Shown in pieces: positions 12,546 through 26,010 of a stretch of DNA of 64,000 bases. The translations under genes and the position numbers were made by a program. The notes under the pieces were generated by a model. That model saw only the letters and a list, made by a program, of their open reading frames with translations. It searched no databases and had not been told where the DNA came from. The first letter of the stretch is position 1, and every line of letters begins with the position of its first letter. Source of the DNA: Prunella strophiata (taxonomy: Eukaryota > Chordata > Aves > Passeriformes > Prunellidae); assembly GCA_036583965.1 (NCBI GenBank), contig JAZBQD010000014.1, positions 41,657,490 to 41,721,489 on the forward strand, given 5' to 3'.

Positions 12546-13645
12546 GCCCTCAGCAGATTCAGAAAAGCCCTTTGACAATTTCAGAGCATGATGCTTTAAT
12601 TTCAGACAAGTAGTAGCAAACTATCAAAGCCATTTTTTGTTGTTAACATAGTCAGATAGTTCTGTACTTAATGCTTAGAAGAGACCTCTCATTATCAGTC
12701 AGATTTCTCTCAAAATAGTTCTTGTTCTCAGCACTATTTGGGACAACTTGACATTTTAATTCAGTCCTTGTCCATATAACTTCTATTGACTTGAACAGGA
12801 AAACCAGTTAAAAATCATGGGCTTTGAGGAATATTGCAAGTTAGTAAATGTTTTGTGTAGGAATCATGTGGCTTTTGGAAATATCAATGATTTCCCCAAA
12901 CGGAGGCTATTAGGTAGATGTTATGAACAGAGTGAAATTTTATTATGACCCTAAAATATAATTAATTTTTAGGTTCCTCCTTGAATTTGAGACTCCAGGC
13001 ACTAAGAACTATAATTAAATCCATCTTAATAGGTTTTGACATATCTGTTTGACTCCATACTATGGTCCATTTCCAGAGAAGATTAGGATAATAACATTTT
13101 TTTTAATATTAAGCTTTCAGATTACCAACTGTTCAGCTTAATAGTAGCATATAATTGAAATTCTCAAGGATCACCTCCTTTAATCACAGAGCACATTTGA
13201 TTTTTATATTGTCTGAGTGTGTGGGCAGTTGGTGTGTCAGCATCCAAACAACAGTCTCCTTTGCAATGGCAGAGCAGTTGCCTTATCTTGGCACAGTAAT
13301 GGACACAGTGACTGAGCACAAATGACACAGTATTTTGACAGTGTGTGTTATTCAAGAGGACACAGTTCCTTAGAAGTGCTGGAAAAGTTTTTCTCATCAT
13401 TTTTGCTCTGGCATTTTATGGGGCACTCTTTTCAAATACATTCCCAACTAAGCATTGGATGTCACTTAACAAAATAAAAGAAAGAGGACAGAAAAAGAGG
13501 AAAAAAAGAAGGTATATCAAAGGATTAAAGTCTACCGTAAGAAACACAACAAACATAGTACACAGTTTCCTAATACTTGTGTCTGCCTTGAATGAAGAAC
13601 AGAGATATAAGATTTACTTTCCTAGTATCTGTTAATGCATTGAGT
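12546..13645. other. Unannotated non-coding sequence
   Basis: AT-rich sequence between a CR1 copy and an LTR. The short frames at 13164-13400 (minus) and 13345-13635 (plus) have no recognisable domains. No repeat family was recognised. Confidence 0.6.
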
Positions 13646-14714
13646 TTTCATGGCAAGGTTTTTTTGGGGGGATGAGGGGGAGCTACAGGAGTGGCTTCTG
13701 TGAGAAGCTGCCAGAAGCTTCCCCCATTTCTGACAGGCAATGCCAGGAGGCTCCTAGAACAATCCACCTCTGGCCAAGTCCAAACCAGTCAGTGACAATT
13801 GGTAACTTCTCTTGGAAAACATGTTTAACAAGGGGGAAAAAAACAATCCCAAATTATTGCAGATGTAATTGTGGGCAGAAAAGAGTGGAGTGAGGACATA
13901 TCAAAGGAACAACTCTGCAGACACCAAAGTCAGTGGAGAAGGAGGGGGAGGAGGTGCTGCAGGTGCTGGAGCTGAGCTTCCCCTGCAGCCTGTGTCTGTA
14001 GGGCAGACCATGGTGAGGCAGCTGTGCTCTGAAGCCCATGGAGGTGCATGGGGGTGCAGAGATCCACCTGTAGATCATAGAGAAGACCCACACTGGAGCA
14101 GGTGGATGAACAGAAGAAGTCTGTGAGCCCATGGGAAGCCTGCACTGAATCAGGCTCCTGGAAGGGATATATGGACCCTTGGAGGGAGGAGGCCATACTG
14201 CAGCAAGTTTGTTCATAGGACTTGTGACCCTGTGGAGGACCCACACTGGAGCAGCCTGTTCCTCAAGGATTGTAACCCAAGGAAGGGGATCCCACACTGG
14301 AGAAGCTAATGGAGGACTCTTTCCTGTGGGAGGGACCCCATGCAGGAGCAGGGGAAGGATTCCTCTCCCTGAGGAAGAAGTAGTGGCAGAAACAACGCGT
14401 GATGAACTGAGCATAGTCCCCATTCTCTGTCTTCTTGTGCCACTGTCAGAGAGTAGGTAGAGCTGGGGAGGAAGGAGGGGTGGGGGAAAGATTGTTTAAG
14501 ATTTGTTTTACTTCTCATTTTGCAGCTGTGATTTTGATTGGTAATAAGTTCCCTCAGTTGTGACTGTTTTGCCCATGATGGTAATTGGTGAGTGATCTCT
14601 CCCTGCTCTGATGAGCCTTTCACTCTATCTTTTTCTCCCCTGTTCAGCTGAGAAGGGGAGTGATAGAGTGACTTTTGTAGGTTCCTGGCCTCCAGCCAGC
14701 ACCACACCACCACA
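13646..14714 (+). mobile_element. ERVL-like solo LTR (~1.07 kb)
   Basis: This matches a long LTR type that is common in songbird genomes. The 5' part has 'aggagtggcttctgtgagaa', 'gaagcttcccccat' and a TATA-like 'catgtttaacaaggggg' near 13820. The middle carries repeated 'cccacactggagcag' phrases at 14087, 14239 and 14291, and a variant at 14337. The 3' part has 'gattttgattggtaataag', 'ggtaattggtgagtgatctc' and 'gggagtgatagagtgac', and ends in 'accaccaca'. No internal retroviral genes flank it, so it is a solo LTR left by recombination. No clear 5-bp target duplication was found, so the outer bases may be off by a few positions. The 189-codon minus-strand frame inside it (13854-14423) is explained by the low-complexity repeats and is not a gene. 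The superfamily label (ERVL-like) is from memory. Confidence 0.82.
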
Positions 14715-17700
14715 GTCTCATAAGAACATCATCGTGCAGATCATCCAAAAGTAGACAAAAATAAAGCAGAAAAAGACCCTGCAGATTTACTGCAATTAGG
14801 TAAATCTGGCTCACATCCTAATCTTGCTGCTGTGAAAATCTTCCTTTGACTTGGAGAAGGAAAATATATCTATTCACAGTGAATGTAGGGAAAGCAGCCA
14901 CGGAATGAGTTACTTGGATAAATATTTCGGACTGTATTTTTGGAAGCTGGGTGCTTGTAAATATCCTCAGTCCAAGAGAGGTCTGCCAGCTACAACTCAT
15001 ACACACAGGACAAAAATCCAATCTCACACTAAGATCATCCTTTTCAATCATAGGGTGAGTAGAGTGCAAGTGAAGCATGAATAGCAGTGCAGCATCTACC
15101 AAAGCATGACTGCTCTACAGGGCATGGGAGAAAACTAATCAGAGGCCCAATGACTTCATCACAGGATTCCCTGCTTAACCTTCCAGAGAATAAAAGTTAA
15201 ATTCCTGATCAGATGCTTATTTCTCTTGGTAAAGAGAAATTTATTTAGGCACAAGGAATGTAATATTTTTCAATAAATAAAAATAATATGTGATGTTACA
15301 TCACCAAAAAAGAGTAAGCTGGAAGTTACTAGAAGGTCCTGCTCAAGGCTTCCGAACAGCATATGCAAAGTTTAATTTTGCATGGCCAAAACTCAGGAAG
15401 GCCACGAGTGTATCTGCACATGAGGAAGGCCAGATATGCCTGTTAACAATCTGCACACTCTAAAGGGATTTTGTGGATCAAAGGCACTAGCAGGCTCCTT
15501 AGACAAAATAATGCATGGGTGTGGTCTGTGCCCAGCTTGATTCTGCACTTCTGCCAGTGCTGAACCAGCTGCCAGCTCTCTCTGATATGTGAAATTCATG
15601 GATAAAGAGGAGGGTCCCAGACTCTTGTCTGGGGTGGGCTGACTTATCTTAGACAAGCTTTTTATGAGTCTAAATCTTGCTGATTGTCATGAAAACTGTA
15701 ACAGCTTTTCAGATTATTCCCTACACCTTATCCTTACAATATCTAGCAGCTTTCTGTTTCCTTCTTCCCTGAAAGTGACATGATAGCATCAGCAAAAACA
15801 ACAATTGAACAGAAACTCAGAGCTCTCAGTGAGGAGACAGAAAGCAAAATCTGAGTTTATGTTCATCCTCCACATCAGAAGTTCAACCTAAATTCAATCT
15901 CTGTTGAAGCATTGCACTAGTGTATATCTGAGATTAGATATCCACCATTGTCGTTCTTCTGCTTGGCAAGATTGCAAAGATTTGTCAGCAGCAGCTTTGG
16001 AAACTAAGGGCAGATGCCAAGGATATTAAGCAGCAGCTGAATGGTTTGAGAAACTTAATGCAAAGAGAGAAGGAGGACTGTGCATCCCCCAGGCAGTGTC
16101 TGAGGTGCTTGCTGAGTCTTCTCATGGTCTTCAAATAATCACTGCCAGGTTATAAATTGCTTTTTCTTTTGTCCTTATCATTAGAGCCTAATGAGGAAGC
16201 TTGTGATTAAGGAAAATGGGAGGCAAGTAACACACTTCAGGTATTTCACCAAGGAACAAGGTCATGTATAGGTAAAGATGAAACTGATGAGCTTAGAACT
16301 AAATGGGAGAGCTACTTTTGTTTTCCAGATGTTATTTTTCTGGGTGGCCTCCAGAGCTTTGAAGGGCATTTTTCTCACAGACAAGCTATTTTCTGCTACA
16401 GATGGTGCTTTTAACTCTCCTAAGTCAAAAAATGGCAACAATTTTTAGAGGGGCAGCTGCGTCCTTATTTTTACAGATTTCCATTCACCACTTTGAAATT
16501 TCAGGTAAAGCAACCTCCCACAGACCTTAATTTAGGCTAGTTGATACAACAAACTTTGAACCTATTTAATTTATTTAGGATATTAATTTATTCATAGGGG
16601 GATGATTTTTAGCTAGTAACAAGTTTATGCCTCTAAGACTACATAGACATATATAAAAAAATATTTTCCTTGCAATTTGTCTGCTCTTTTTTTTGTGACC
16701 CACCACTCCCTCCCAAACTTTTGCCCAAACCATTTCTAGTTAGCTCTGCCTAGATTCTAATACTTTGAGCCAAGAAAATAAGAAACAACAATGATGAAAA
16801 ACATGTTCAGGCAAAGTCTTTTAGACTGTGAAAGAATGAACATAAGAAATGACTTAGAAAGAATGTGGTGCCTGGAGAATTAAATTAGGAAGGCACTGAA
16901 AATATATTTTCCATACAAAAAACATCTTGAGAAGAAATAAAATGGTTCATGTGAGGAAATTGTAATGATGAGAAGAAAAATTGATTATTTAGACAAAGCA
17001 AAAAAAATCAAAGTAAAATATATGAGGTCCTTCAGTAAGAGCAATTTATTCATAAATAGGCATGTGTTCAGAGACTGTTTGTCCACACTGGATTTGTGTA
17101 ACTCTATTCTATTTGACAAGATTTAGAGTTTAAATAAAGAACACATATGGCAGTTTCATCTCCAGCTCTGTGCAAGTACAGACCAGAACACAGATACCTC
17201 AGCTTTACTTGGGAGCTGTGCTTGTGCACCAGTTTGGGCCCAGACTGCAATGCCTCATATGAGAGTAGCATATTTCTGCTGGTTCTGAAATTTCATCACT
17301 TTGTACTATCTGTAGCCAGGCATAAGGTCTGAGACCAGGTAATATTATTTGACATAGATTTGAATATATCCTCTTGGTCTATTAATGTCTGGAAAATATT
17401 TTAAGTGCAGTTTGTAGGTACTAAATTTAATTTTATTAAGGGTGTATGGAGTGTTAACAGAGTGTTTTCTTCAAACTGGTTATGTGAAAATTGATATTTT
17501 CATCAAGAATGCAGCTCGGCTATCCCTTGTGATTATGCATGACACAAATGGAGCAAACTGAAAAAGCAGATGGCCATACATTAGCTGTTAAGTGAAGAGA
17601 AGCATCCCTCAGGATTTCCAAGGGGAAATAATGCTGTGAGCCCTAGGGAGGACTTAGTAAGATCACCTTTAAAATTCTTGTTTGAGATCTCTGAGAGTAC

Positions 17701-19819
17701 TCTAACCTGCAGTCAGTGCTCTGCAGCTCTCATACTCTGCAAAAGTATGATAATGTGTGTGAATATGAAAAAGAACATCTCTGGATTGTGATCTTTTAAT
17801 CCCTTCTCTGCTGTGAGGACTGTTGTCATCACATCTCAGTGTCAGGAGGTGAAAGAGAATAGTCCATTAGATTTCTAGAGCAAAAAGCAGGGCAGGAAGA
17901 GAGTGAGTGAGCCCCACAAATATCTTTATGAGGCCCCTTCTTTGCTACTGGAGAACAAGGATGGTGGAAATTAAATGATTTGCTAATGTAATCATCTTTA
18001 TGTAGAATCAGGAAAGAAATGTTAATTTTAGTATTTTAAATCTCCATTAACATTCTGTGGGGATCATGATCTATCAGGGGTAGCAATTGTTAAGTCAAGC
18101 CCTGATTGAGAAAGGAAGAAAGTCACAAATGTCAGCATCAATGAGCAATTTGCCTGAGGGAGAACATAGATGATGTTTCCTCTGGATGTGAAGGGAATTG
18201 AGCATTGATGAGTGAGGCCAGACCCATACAAAAGAAAGAAAACTTGGTCCATTCAAAATGCTCTCCAAGTCCTTTTTTTATACCCATTTCTATATCAGCA
18301 CAAGGACTTCACTTTTCAGGAGCTGAACTGCATGTTTTAGCCTGCAAGACTTGGTGACAGAACACTCTTAAAGTGTGTTTTGCATTCGTGGAGTGAGTTA
18401 ATACCTTCTTGGGGGAGTTTTACCTGCCCTTTATCTGGTTTGTAGGTAGAATTTTATTGCAACCACCCTTGAGATATTTTTCATCTTTCCTGAAAACCCA
18501 ACTTTCTCTTCCATGATACGCAGTCCTTTCTCAATTCATCTTTCCTGTTATTCATGCTACTACCTTAAGCCTTGTTCTTTAAAAGTCATTACAGTTCTGA
18601 AAACCAACATAATACAGTTAAATGGATCTGGATTCAGTCTTCCTGTGAAGCAAATCCAGCTCTTCAAATCAATGAACTCTTTCTTTTCTTATATTATCTT
18701 TTTCAAAAGACTTATTTAAAGGAGTGACCTAGGCAATCTGGTTTTTGACCTATGGCATGGAAGCTCTAGTTTTCTGTCTGCATTTTAAGCTACACCCATA
18801 AGTTTTGTTGATTTTGAATGAAGTAGCAGAAGCAGCCTGTAAACAAAGGAGTTAATGGAGCAATTTTCACAGAATATAGCATTTTACAACACTGTCATTT
18901 CCAAGAGCATATTTTTAATCACATGTTTATTCTGGATTAGAAACATAATTAAAAGGAAAATCCCCCTTCCAGCTGGAAGATTATTCAGTACACATATAGA
19001 AGGATGTGTTAAGGCAGAGTAAAATCACCTTTAGTTTTGTTATTTTTTGATTAACATATTCCCCTTAGCTCTAATGTGCTTTTTTGTGTATCTGTGTGAT
19101 AGGGTTTTATTATTTTAACCATGATTTCTGCTTTTCAGCTTGAAAAAGCCTTATACAATTTCTGATCAGTACACATCAATTTTTTAGGAATATTTTTTAA
19201 TTGTGCTTACAACAGGCCAAGCTTATGAAAAAGTAATTGATTACCTGATTTTTGTCATACTGAGAGGCTATGGAAAATTAATACTGTCGTATTGATTAAG
19301 CACTTTGACTTCCTGTAAAACACAGGTTCCTTTTATTTCCTGCCTCCAGCCAACACAAGGTACAAGAAACCAGAGATAGTACCATTTTTCAGTAGTATCC
19401 AACAAATTTATTTTAAAAATCGTGTTATATATTAATTTTGATTCTTATTAAATTAAATGGGAAGAGGAAGGGAATCTCATGTATTTTGTCTCCCTCAAGG
19501 AAACTCAATTCAAATTTGTACAGTTTGTGACCTTTAAATGGAGTGGGCACATTAGCTTGTTTTGGTAATGTATTGGTACTGGAGAATGCCAGCACCCACC
19601 TGAGTCACAAGAACTGGAAAGCACATACAGAATGGTACATGGGAAATTTGAGGCAGAGAAAAGACAAAAATGATAATTTCTAAATAACTTTCAGAGCACT
19701 GCTAGCTAAGAGGTGGCTGATTCATCCTTGAAGTGCACTCTGCTGCTGAGAGTGCAGCTCTCAATTTAAGAAGTCCTAGTAGTGATTTCAGATTATTTTG
19801 GGCTGTTCTCTTCCCCACC
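14715..19819. other. Unannotated AT-rich non-coding sequence
   Basis: About 5 kb with no recognised repeat, RNA or exon. Open frames are all under 95 codons. Composition is even and CpG-poor. Confidence 0.6.
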
Positions 19820-19851
19820 ACAGCAGTGTGAAACTGGTTTCACACTGCTGT
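19820..19851. repeat. Perfect 32-bp inverted repeat
   Basis: The arms are ACAGCAGTGTGAAAC (19820-19834) and its exact reverse complement GTTTCACACTGCTGT (19837-19851), separated by only TG. The symmetry stops abruptly at both ends. It could extrude as a cruciform or fold back in RNA, but the 2-nt spacer is too small for a normal hairpin loop without opening inner pairs. No surrounding transposon was recognised. Confidence 0.92.
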
Positions 19852-22557
19852 AATTCAAGGAAGCCTCTTGTGCTTTGCTTTGAGAGTTTTAGACAGAAGA
19901 GAGATTCAGGAAAAAATTAACCCAAGTTGAGCATGGGAACACTTTCTCTACTCTGTTTAAGATCTGATTTCCCCTTACCTCATACTTCTCAGCTCTCTCT
20001 TTTTTAGCCTCAGAGAAGACAAAATAGGAATGTGTTCATAGAACATTTCAGTCTGGCCCTACTTTAGTGAACATATATTATCCAGTTATAACAGAAAAAG
20101 TTTGAACTTTCAAAAAGTATAGTAAAAATTACAGAGGTTTATTTTTACTTTTTACCATAATTGTTATTGTAGAATTGGATGGGAAATAATGAATAAGATG
20201 TTTGCAAAATATTACAAATAGTTCTTGAATTTATCTACTGGAGGATTTCAATAAATTCACATCACATACACACAGATAGAAATTAAAACCCCTTTCTTCT
20301 TGGGAAATAATTAGAAGGTCCAACTGTTTCTAGACATGGCTCTTCATGAGAAAAACAACAACATGATAATTTTGATGTACTGGACTCTATAGTTTGGAAA
20401 TGAATATATGTATAATGGACATAGATGAATCAAGAATTTTTCTTATTCCTTCAAAGAGCTGATGTGTTAATCTTGCTTGCATAAATAAAATTCTCTGATT
20501 AAAGTTAGACCCCAGGGGTACCATGATATATTGAATGGGAAAAATGAAAACTCTGCCTTCTAGCTGGAGTAATATAGCTGTTTATTAACCAAAAATGATA
20601 TTTTCTTTTCCCTTTTCCTTTGCCAAAATAATGATTGTAGCCTTCTAGCAAGATGAATAATCAAATCATGTCATAGCCATTTATTTCACAATATGGTGAA
20701 TATTCTACCCAAGAATACTCTGAAATGTAGTTATAAAGCTTCCTCCTTCTTTTCTTTTGCTAAACTGAAGTGAAAACATCTGAGGAATAGTATTGGTGTG
20801 TGTCTTTACAGATAATTTTATATCCTGATTGTTCTGACAACATTTTTTACGTTTATAAATGCATAATTAAAAGAAATCTAAGAAATATGTCTGTAGTTCT
20901 ATGGATCCCATTTAATGGAGAATTGATCCTGCTTTTAAAAAATTCCTAAACCTAAAGTTTTTCCAATAAAAGCAAAACCTGTTGTCATTCCTTACATGGT
21001 AAACAATAGAGGCTGTAAAGGTTCATCCTTTCTTCAGCTTCATTATTGCCTTCCAGCTCCCAATCTAAAAGCTCTTAGCAACATAATTACCTCTTTGGCT
21101 TTTGCAAAATGTCATGGCTCCTGTTTAGCCAATGGATCTCATCACATGAGTCTACACCTTCACTTTTAAACACAGTATTAATAGCAGAAATGTCAGACAG
21201 GCTGACTTATAAGCTTGGCAAGACATTGGTCTCCCTTTTCACCTTTCCTGGACTTGCTGTTATTTTGGGAAGCAAGAAGGAGATCTGAAGCCACACATAT
21301 CTGGATCCAAAGACATGCCTTCTCAGAGTGACCTTAGAATCTAAGACATCCACGCCCTTTTCCAGACACCTAAACACTATACTTGTCACTTTGTTACATT
21401 GCAATTACTCTTAATCATTCATAGCTTTTGTATGCATGGTGGCCTCACATATAGAAGTACAGTTTGAAGGCAGAGGTTAAATAGCATTAAATAAATTGCT
21501 CTATCTGAATAAGAAAGAAAAAAATTCAAATTACAGACCTCACATGGGGATCCCAAAGAAGAATGTCTATCTTTTTCAGCTGTGTCAGGTAGAATAAGAA
21601 GCAAATGTTACCAACAAAAATGTTATTCTCCCTATATTCAACATTTCATTCCTCTGGGTTGCTAGGGCATCTATCTGACTTTCACTCATCCTCTTTGACC
21701 CTAATATTATTCAATCTTTTCTGAGTCCCTCAGAAAGTCCTATTACCTCTGTGCAATTAGCAGCCATGCCAGCCTTTCAATGTGGTGAGTCTGATGTTAT
21801 TCTGCTCTAACATCTGCTGTTCAGCTTTTCATCATGTGTTTATATGTATCTTAAAGTTCTTCATCTGTTCACAGGCAAATTTTTTTGGCTACCTTGAATG
21901 AAAAAAGAGCTGTCCTACTAGGACAGGTAAGCTGTGTGAACTCACTTTCTCTTAGCAAATTGCTCTTTTCCAAGACCAGAACACTTTCTATGTGCAGAAT
22001 ATGTATTTCATTCCTGAGAAAAAGCCTTCCGACTTGAATAAAATTATGAAAGTTTGGTTTCTCACCTTCTTCATGGAAGAAGATAATCTGTTGATGAGGT
22101 AGTTCAAACTCTCTGTGGGACTGGCAGCATGACAGAACGTGGTAATTTAGTGAGAACACACTGGGCGAAGAGAGAACAAAAACGACTCATCAATGTACTG
22201 ATTTGATGCTCAATATGGCCAACACTGTGATCACACAAAATTCCAAGATTAGAAGCAAAATGAAAATCATAACTAAAGTTTAAAAATTGCTCAGTGCTTT
22301 GTGATCTATAAAAGTGAGCTAAAAAAATACATTTTTGTGCTAATATTTGAGAGAAGATTAATGAGGTTAAATCATCCAAAGAAAAGCCCATTTATTAATG
22401 GAATAAAACTGAAATCACATGCATACTCTACTAGATGATTGTGGGGTAAAAAAGATCCACATTCTTTGTTAGATATTTGTGGACAATAACCTCCTGATAA
22501 CGAATGTGACTGAAATTGGGAATTTATCAAAATATTTGTAAAAGCATCAGGTGATTT
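19852..22557. other. Unannotated AT-rich non-coding sequence
   Basis: No gene or repeat was recognised. Sequence around 21000-21130 has the even, non-repetitive texture often seen in conserved non-coding elements, but conservation cannot be judged from one sequence. Confidence 0.58.
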
Positions 22558-23080
22558 ACCTGGAGTTCTGCATCCCACTCTGGGGTCTGCAGCACAGGAA
22601 GGACATGGATGTGTTAGAGTGAGTCCAGAACAGGGCCACATAGATAATTAGAGGGATGGAACTCCTCTCCAATGAGAAAAGGCTGAGAGAGATGGGATTG
22701 TTGAGTCTGGAGAAGGGAAGGCTGGGTGGTGATCTCATTGCATCTTTCCAGTACTAGAAGGGAGCCTGCAGGAGAACTGGAGAGGGACTTTTACAAGAGC
22801 ATGCAGTGAGGTGACAGAGGGGAATGCCTTCAAGCTGAAAGAGAATGGGATTTAGATTAGATGTTAGGAAGAAATTCTTTACTGTGAGAATGGAAAGGCA
22901 CAGGAACAGGTTGCCCAGAGAAGTTGTGGATGCCCCATTCCTGCAAGTATTCAAGGCCAGGCTCAATGGGATCTTGACCAGCTTGGTCTAGTGGAAGATG
23001 TCCTGCCCACAGCAGGGGGGTTGGAATAAGATTGATCTTTAAGATCCTTTCCAATCCCAAACCATTCTATGATTCTATGA
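22558..23080 (+). mobile_element. CR1 LINE 3' end with intact octamer tail
   Basis: This is sense-orientation CR1. It opens at 'acctggagttctgcatccc', passes 'ggctgagagagatgggatt', 'ttagattagatgttaggaag', 'aaattctttactgtgagaat' and 'gcccagagaagttgtggatg', and ends with two ATTCTATG units at 23064-23080. It is 5'-truncated to about 523 bp and holds only the last part of ORF2 plus the 3' UTR. The preserved tail marks it as one of the better-kept CR1 ends in the window. The minus-strand frames across it (for example 22857-23060) are antisense shadows. Confidence 0.93.
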
Positions 23081-26005
23081 TTTATCAATGAGGTTCATTG
23101 TTTAGTGGGGTGATTTTGTCCAGGATCTGAAACAGAGCACTTAAAAGAGAAAAAACCAGATTTTCTAGGGTCTGATCCATCTGAAAACATGAGAGAACAT
23201 TGAGAGCCTCCACAGAGATAACTTGCTTTTTTCCCTTTAGTTTTATTCTTGTGGAGGGTAGAAGGATGTGTGTTTTGCTTTGTTTTCCTTGTTTGAGATT
23301 CTGAGTCTTGGAGTTTGATCATCTGAATACTGATCAGGTTCAGAAATTATGAAATCTAGGATATTGAGGAACTTGATGGTATAGAAAGGAACATGGTTTA
23401 TAATGCAAAGAAATTTCATACGCTCTCCCATTTCTCAGTGATACCCTTTAGAGCTTGAAATTTTATCAGTTATAAAAGGGTCTTGATAGTTCAGATTCAG
23501 CAGATGAGTCAAATTTTATAACAGCTTTAGTTCTGAGATCCAGTCTAAAAAGATTGTTTTGAGCATTACTGTTTAAAGAATTCTAAAAAGATGCTCAGCT
23601 TTGTAGCTCCTACAGTTTAAAAAAAGTGTTAAAACTCTTCTTAAAACAAAAGTAAAGACTTCCTATGCAGATTTACCTTTTAATAATTTATGAAAGTGGC
23701 TTTGTTGTCTAAAGAGTTGAAAAATTAATTAAAATCATATTAAAAATTAATGAATTATTTTTTTTGTGTTTAGATGAATGAAGTACTTGTAGTGTTGTTT
23801 AACTGCAAAAAAAAAAAAAATTAATTCACCAACACACACACTTACTATTGATCCTCATGAACAAAACTGCTTTTAAAATTTTTCCCAGTCTGCTTTTCCC
23901 CACAGGTGCTAATTGTCTAATATTTTGTAAAGTTTTTGCAAATGGAAAAGGAAAATCATATACTGTTGTCAGAGAGTCTCTCCCTTACACTTTGAAATAT
24001 ACAAATGCATGATTACCACGAAGCCTCTGGATGGACACTTAATAGGAATCTGCTTATTTGTGAAAATATTGCCTCTGAGATGATATATTTTTTGGCTCAA
24101 GGAGTTGATAGAAACCAAGTTTGTTGGTTTGATGTTTATCCTGAAGCCCTAATAAAAAAACCAGTAATTCGATATGATAAGTTCCATAGTTTTCATGTTT
24201 AACAGTGTCTATTCAGATAGGATAAGCCTTTTGGGCTCAGCAAGGTATTTTCTCATATGGCTGTACTTTCATTCTCTAATTCTTATTTGCTGATACACTT
24301 CAGTTATCTTTAAAACTGGAACCATCCTCTTCTCTGTATTTTGAACTTGGAATTTTTAACATCAGGAACATAACAAATTGTCAGTCCATACTAAAGCTGC
24401 CACTGGCTGTTATCAGAGGAAAATGTACTGACTCAGATCCAGCTTTAAGGTATTGGTCAGCACATGGTCCAGGCCAATTGGGCAGGATGGTGATACTGAT
24501 GATCCTCTGCATGTTTCCAGGCAATTTAATGTTCTACACTTGATCTCTAGTGCAGGCTGCCCCCTGGATGAGGGAGCCAGGCTTGAGTCACTGAAGCATA
24601 CCTCACTTCAACCACATGCCTTTCCTTGGCATTGCCATAACTCTGAAGAATTATTCAGTGGCTTTTGCATCCCACTATGACATGACAACCTGTTCCTCAC
24701 TGTATCCAGAGCCTGAGTCATGTCCACCAGACATTTAGTTGCCTAATGGGGACAAATTGCTGTCTTAGCAGTCCAGTGACCAAATTCTTCTGTGAATTGA
24801 GCCTTTGGGACAATATGGAAAGGAGAGTAAAAATTCATAGCAGATGCAGTTGGCTGAAATGGTCTCCCAAAGGCAAACCATTTCCTCATCTGAAAATTGT
24901 GTTCTTTGTGTTATAATAGTTTGCATAAGATCCCAACCCATTTAAGTCATCTCACTCGGACATTTTTAAATGTCAGATGAAAGTAGAAGCCTGTGTATGA
25001 CACTCAAGCAGTTTGTACTTGTATTTTTGTTTTTTAAGTAACCAGAAAGATCATTTCATGTTGACAAGATAGTTGTTGATTAAGCTGAGCCATGAAGTAA
25101 CAGACCCAGAGAAGACAAGACGATAAAAAGTTTAAATCCTTAGCAGAAGGTTGGATAAAACCTTTATATTGTCTGAGATATACTTGTGAGTTAACTAATT
25201 GTGAAGGGATAATAAATGATTTAATTATTTCCCATCTGTTAGTAATTCAATTAGATCCTGCTCAGTTTGCATAGCTGCAGTCCTTTCATTACTCTGCTTT
25301 GCATTCCCTACCGAAGTCTGAAGTCCCAATAGTTAAGCTATGTTATTACCCACTGAGGTAAAGATGGGAAAACAATTTAAAAGCATTTTTTTCTCTCTTA
25401 AATCCATCATGTCTGTATTCTTAACGTCACATTTCCAGCATCTTTTTAACATAATAAATGCTGCATTAATTTAGTTGGGGAAAACACAAACCCAAACGAA
25501 ACAACAATGCCTGAATTAGTTTTTGGAAAAAAATATGTTAGAAAAAGAATTGCTGAGAACTTTGAGGTGTAGATTTATGCACACTTAAAAATACCTATTC
25601 TTAGAGTAAGGACATAAAACTAGAAAGTTGAATACAGGGAGTGACTTGTCCCACATATATAATAAATACACAGGGCATACTCTTCTACATTTTAATGAGA
25701 ATAATTCATGCTATTTTTGTGAGACAAAGAAAAATCCGTTATTTTGCCTTTATTTATAGATCAACTGAGAGAAATTACCTTTAATTTAAAAGGAAAGGTA
25801 AGGTGAAGAATATGTAGTTCACAAACTTGTTATTTGCTCCTTGTCATTTTATACCAGTGAAAGAGGAGGAGGAGGAGGTTCTCCCTGCCCCTCCTTGGCT
25901 GATGTGTTCATTCAGCCCAGAGAGCAAAAGCAGAGTAAACATCTCACAGTGAATTTAGGATGGTTAGGCTCTACTTACAGTTAACAGTCTCTGTTCTGTG
26001 CTTGT
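23081..26005. other. Unannotated non-coding sequence
   Basis: No gene was recognised. It contains an A14 run at 23807-23820 and a short GGA repeat at 25864-25880. A less AT-rich block at about 24440-24720 has an open frame (24453-24680, 75 codons) without a recognisable domain. Confidence 0.58.
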
Positions 26006-26010
26006 TGTAG
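26006..26010. repeat. Left 5-bp target-site duplication of the 26-kb LTR
   Basis: TGTAG lies immediately before the LTR 5' TG and is repeated exactly right after its 3' CA at 26601-26605. A 5-bp duplication is the usual size for ERVL-type integration. Confidence 0.8.

Noticed and set aside
13854..14423. 189-codon minus-strand open frame, the longest in the window
   Set aside because: It lies wholly inside the ERVL-like LTR, antisense to it. Its S/P/V-rich sequence comes from the repeated LTR motifs, and it has no start context or domain.
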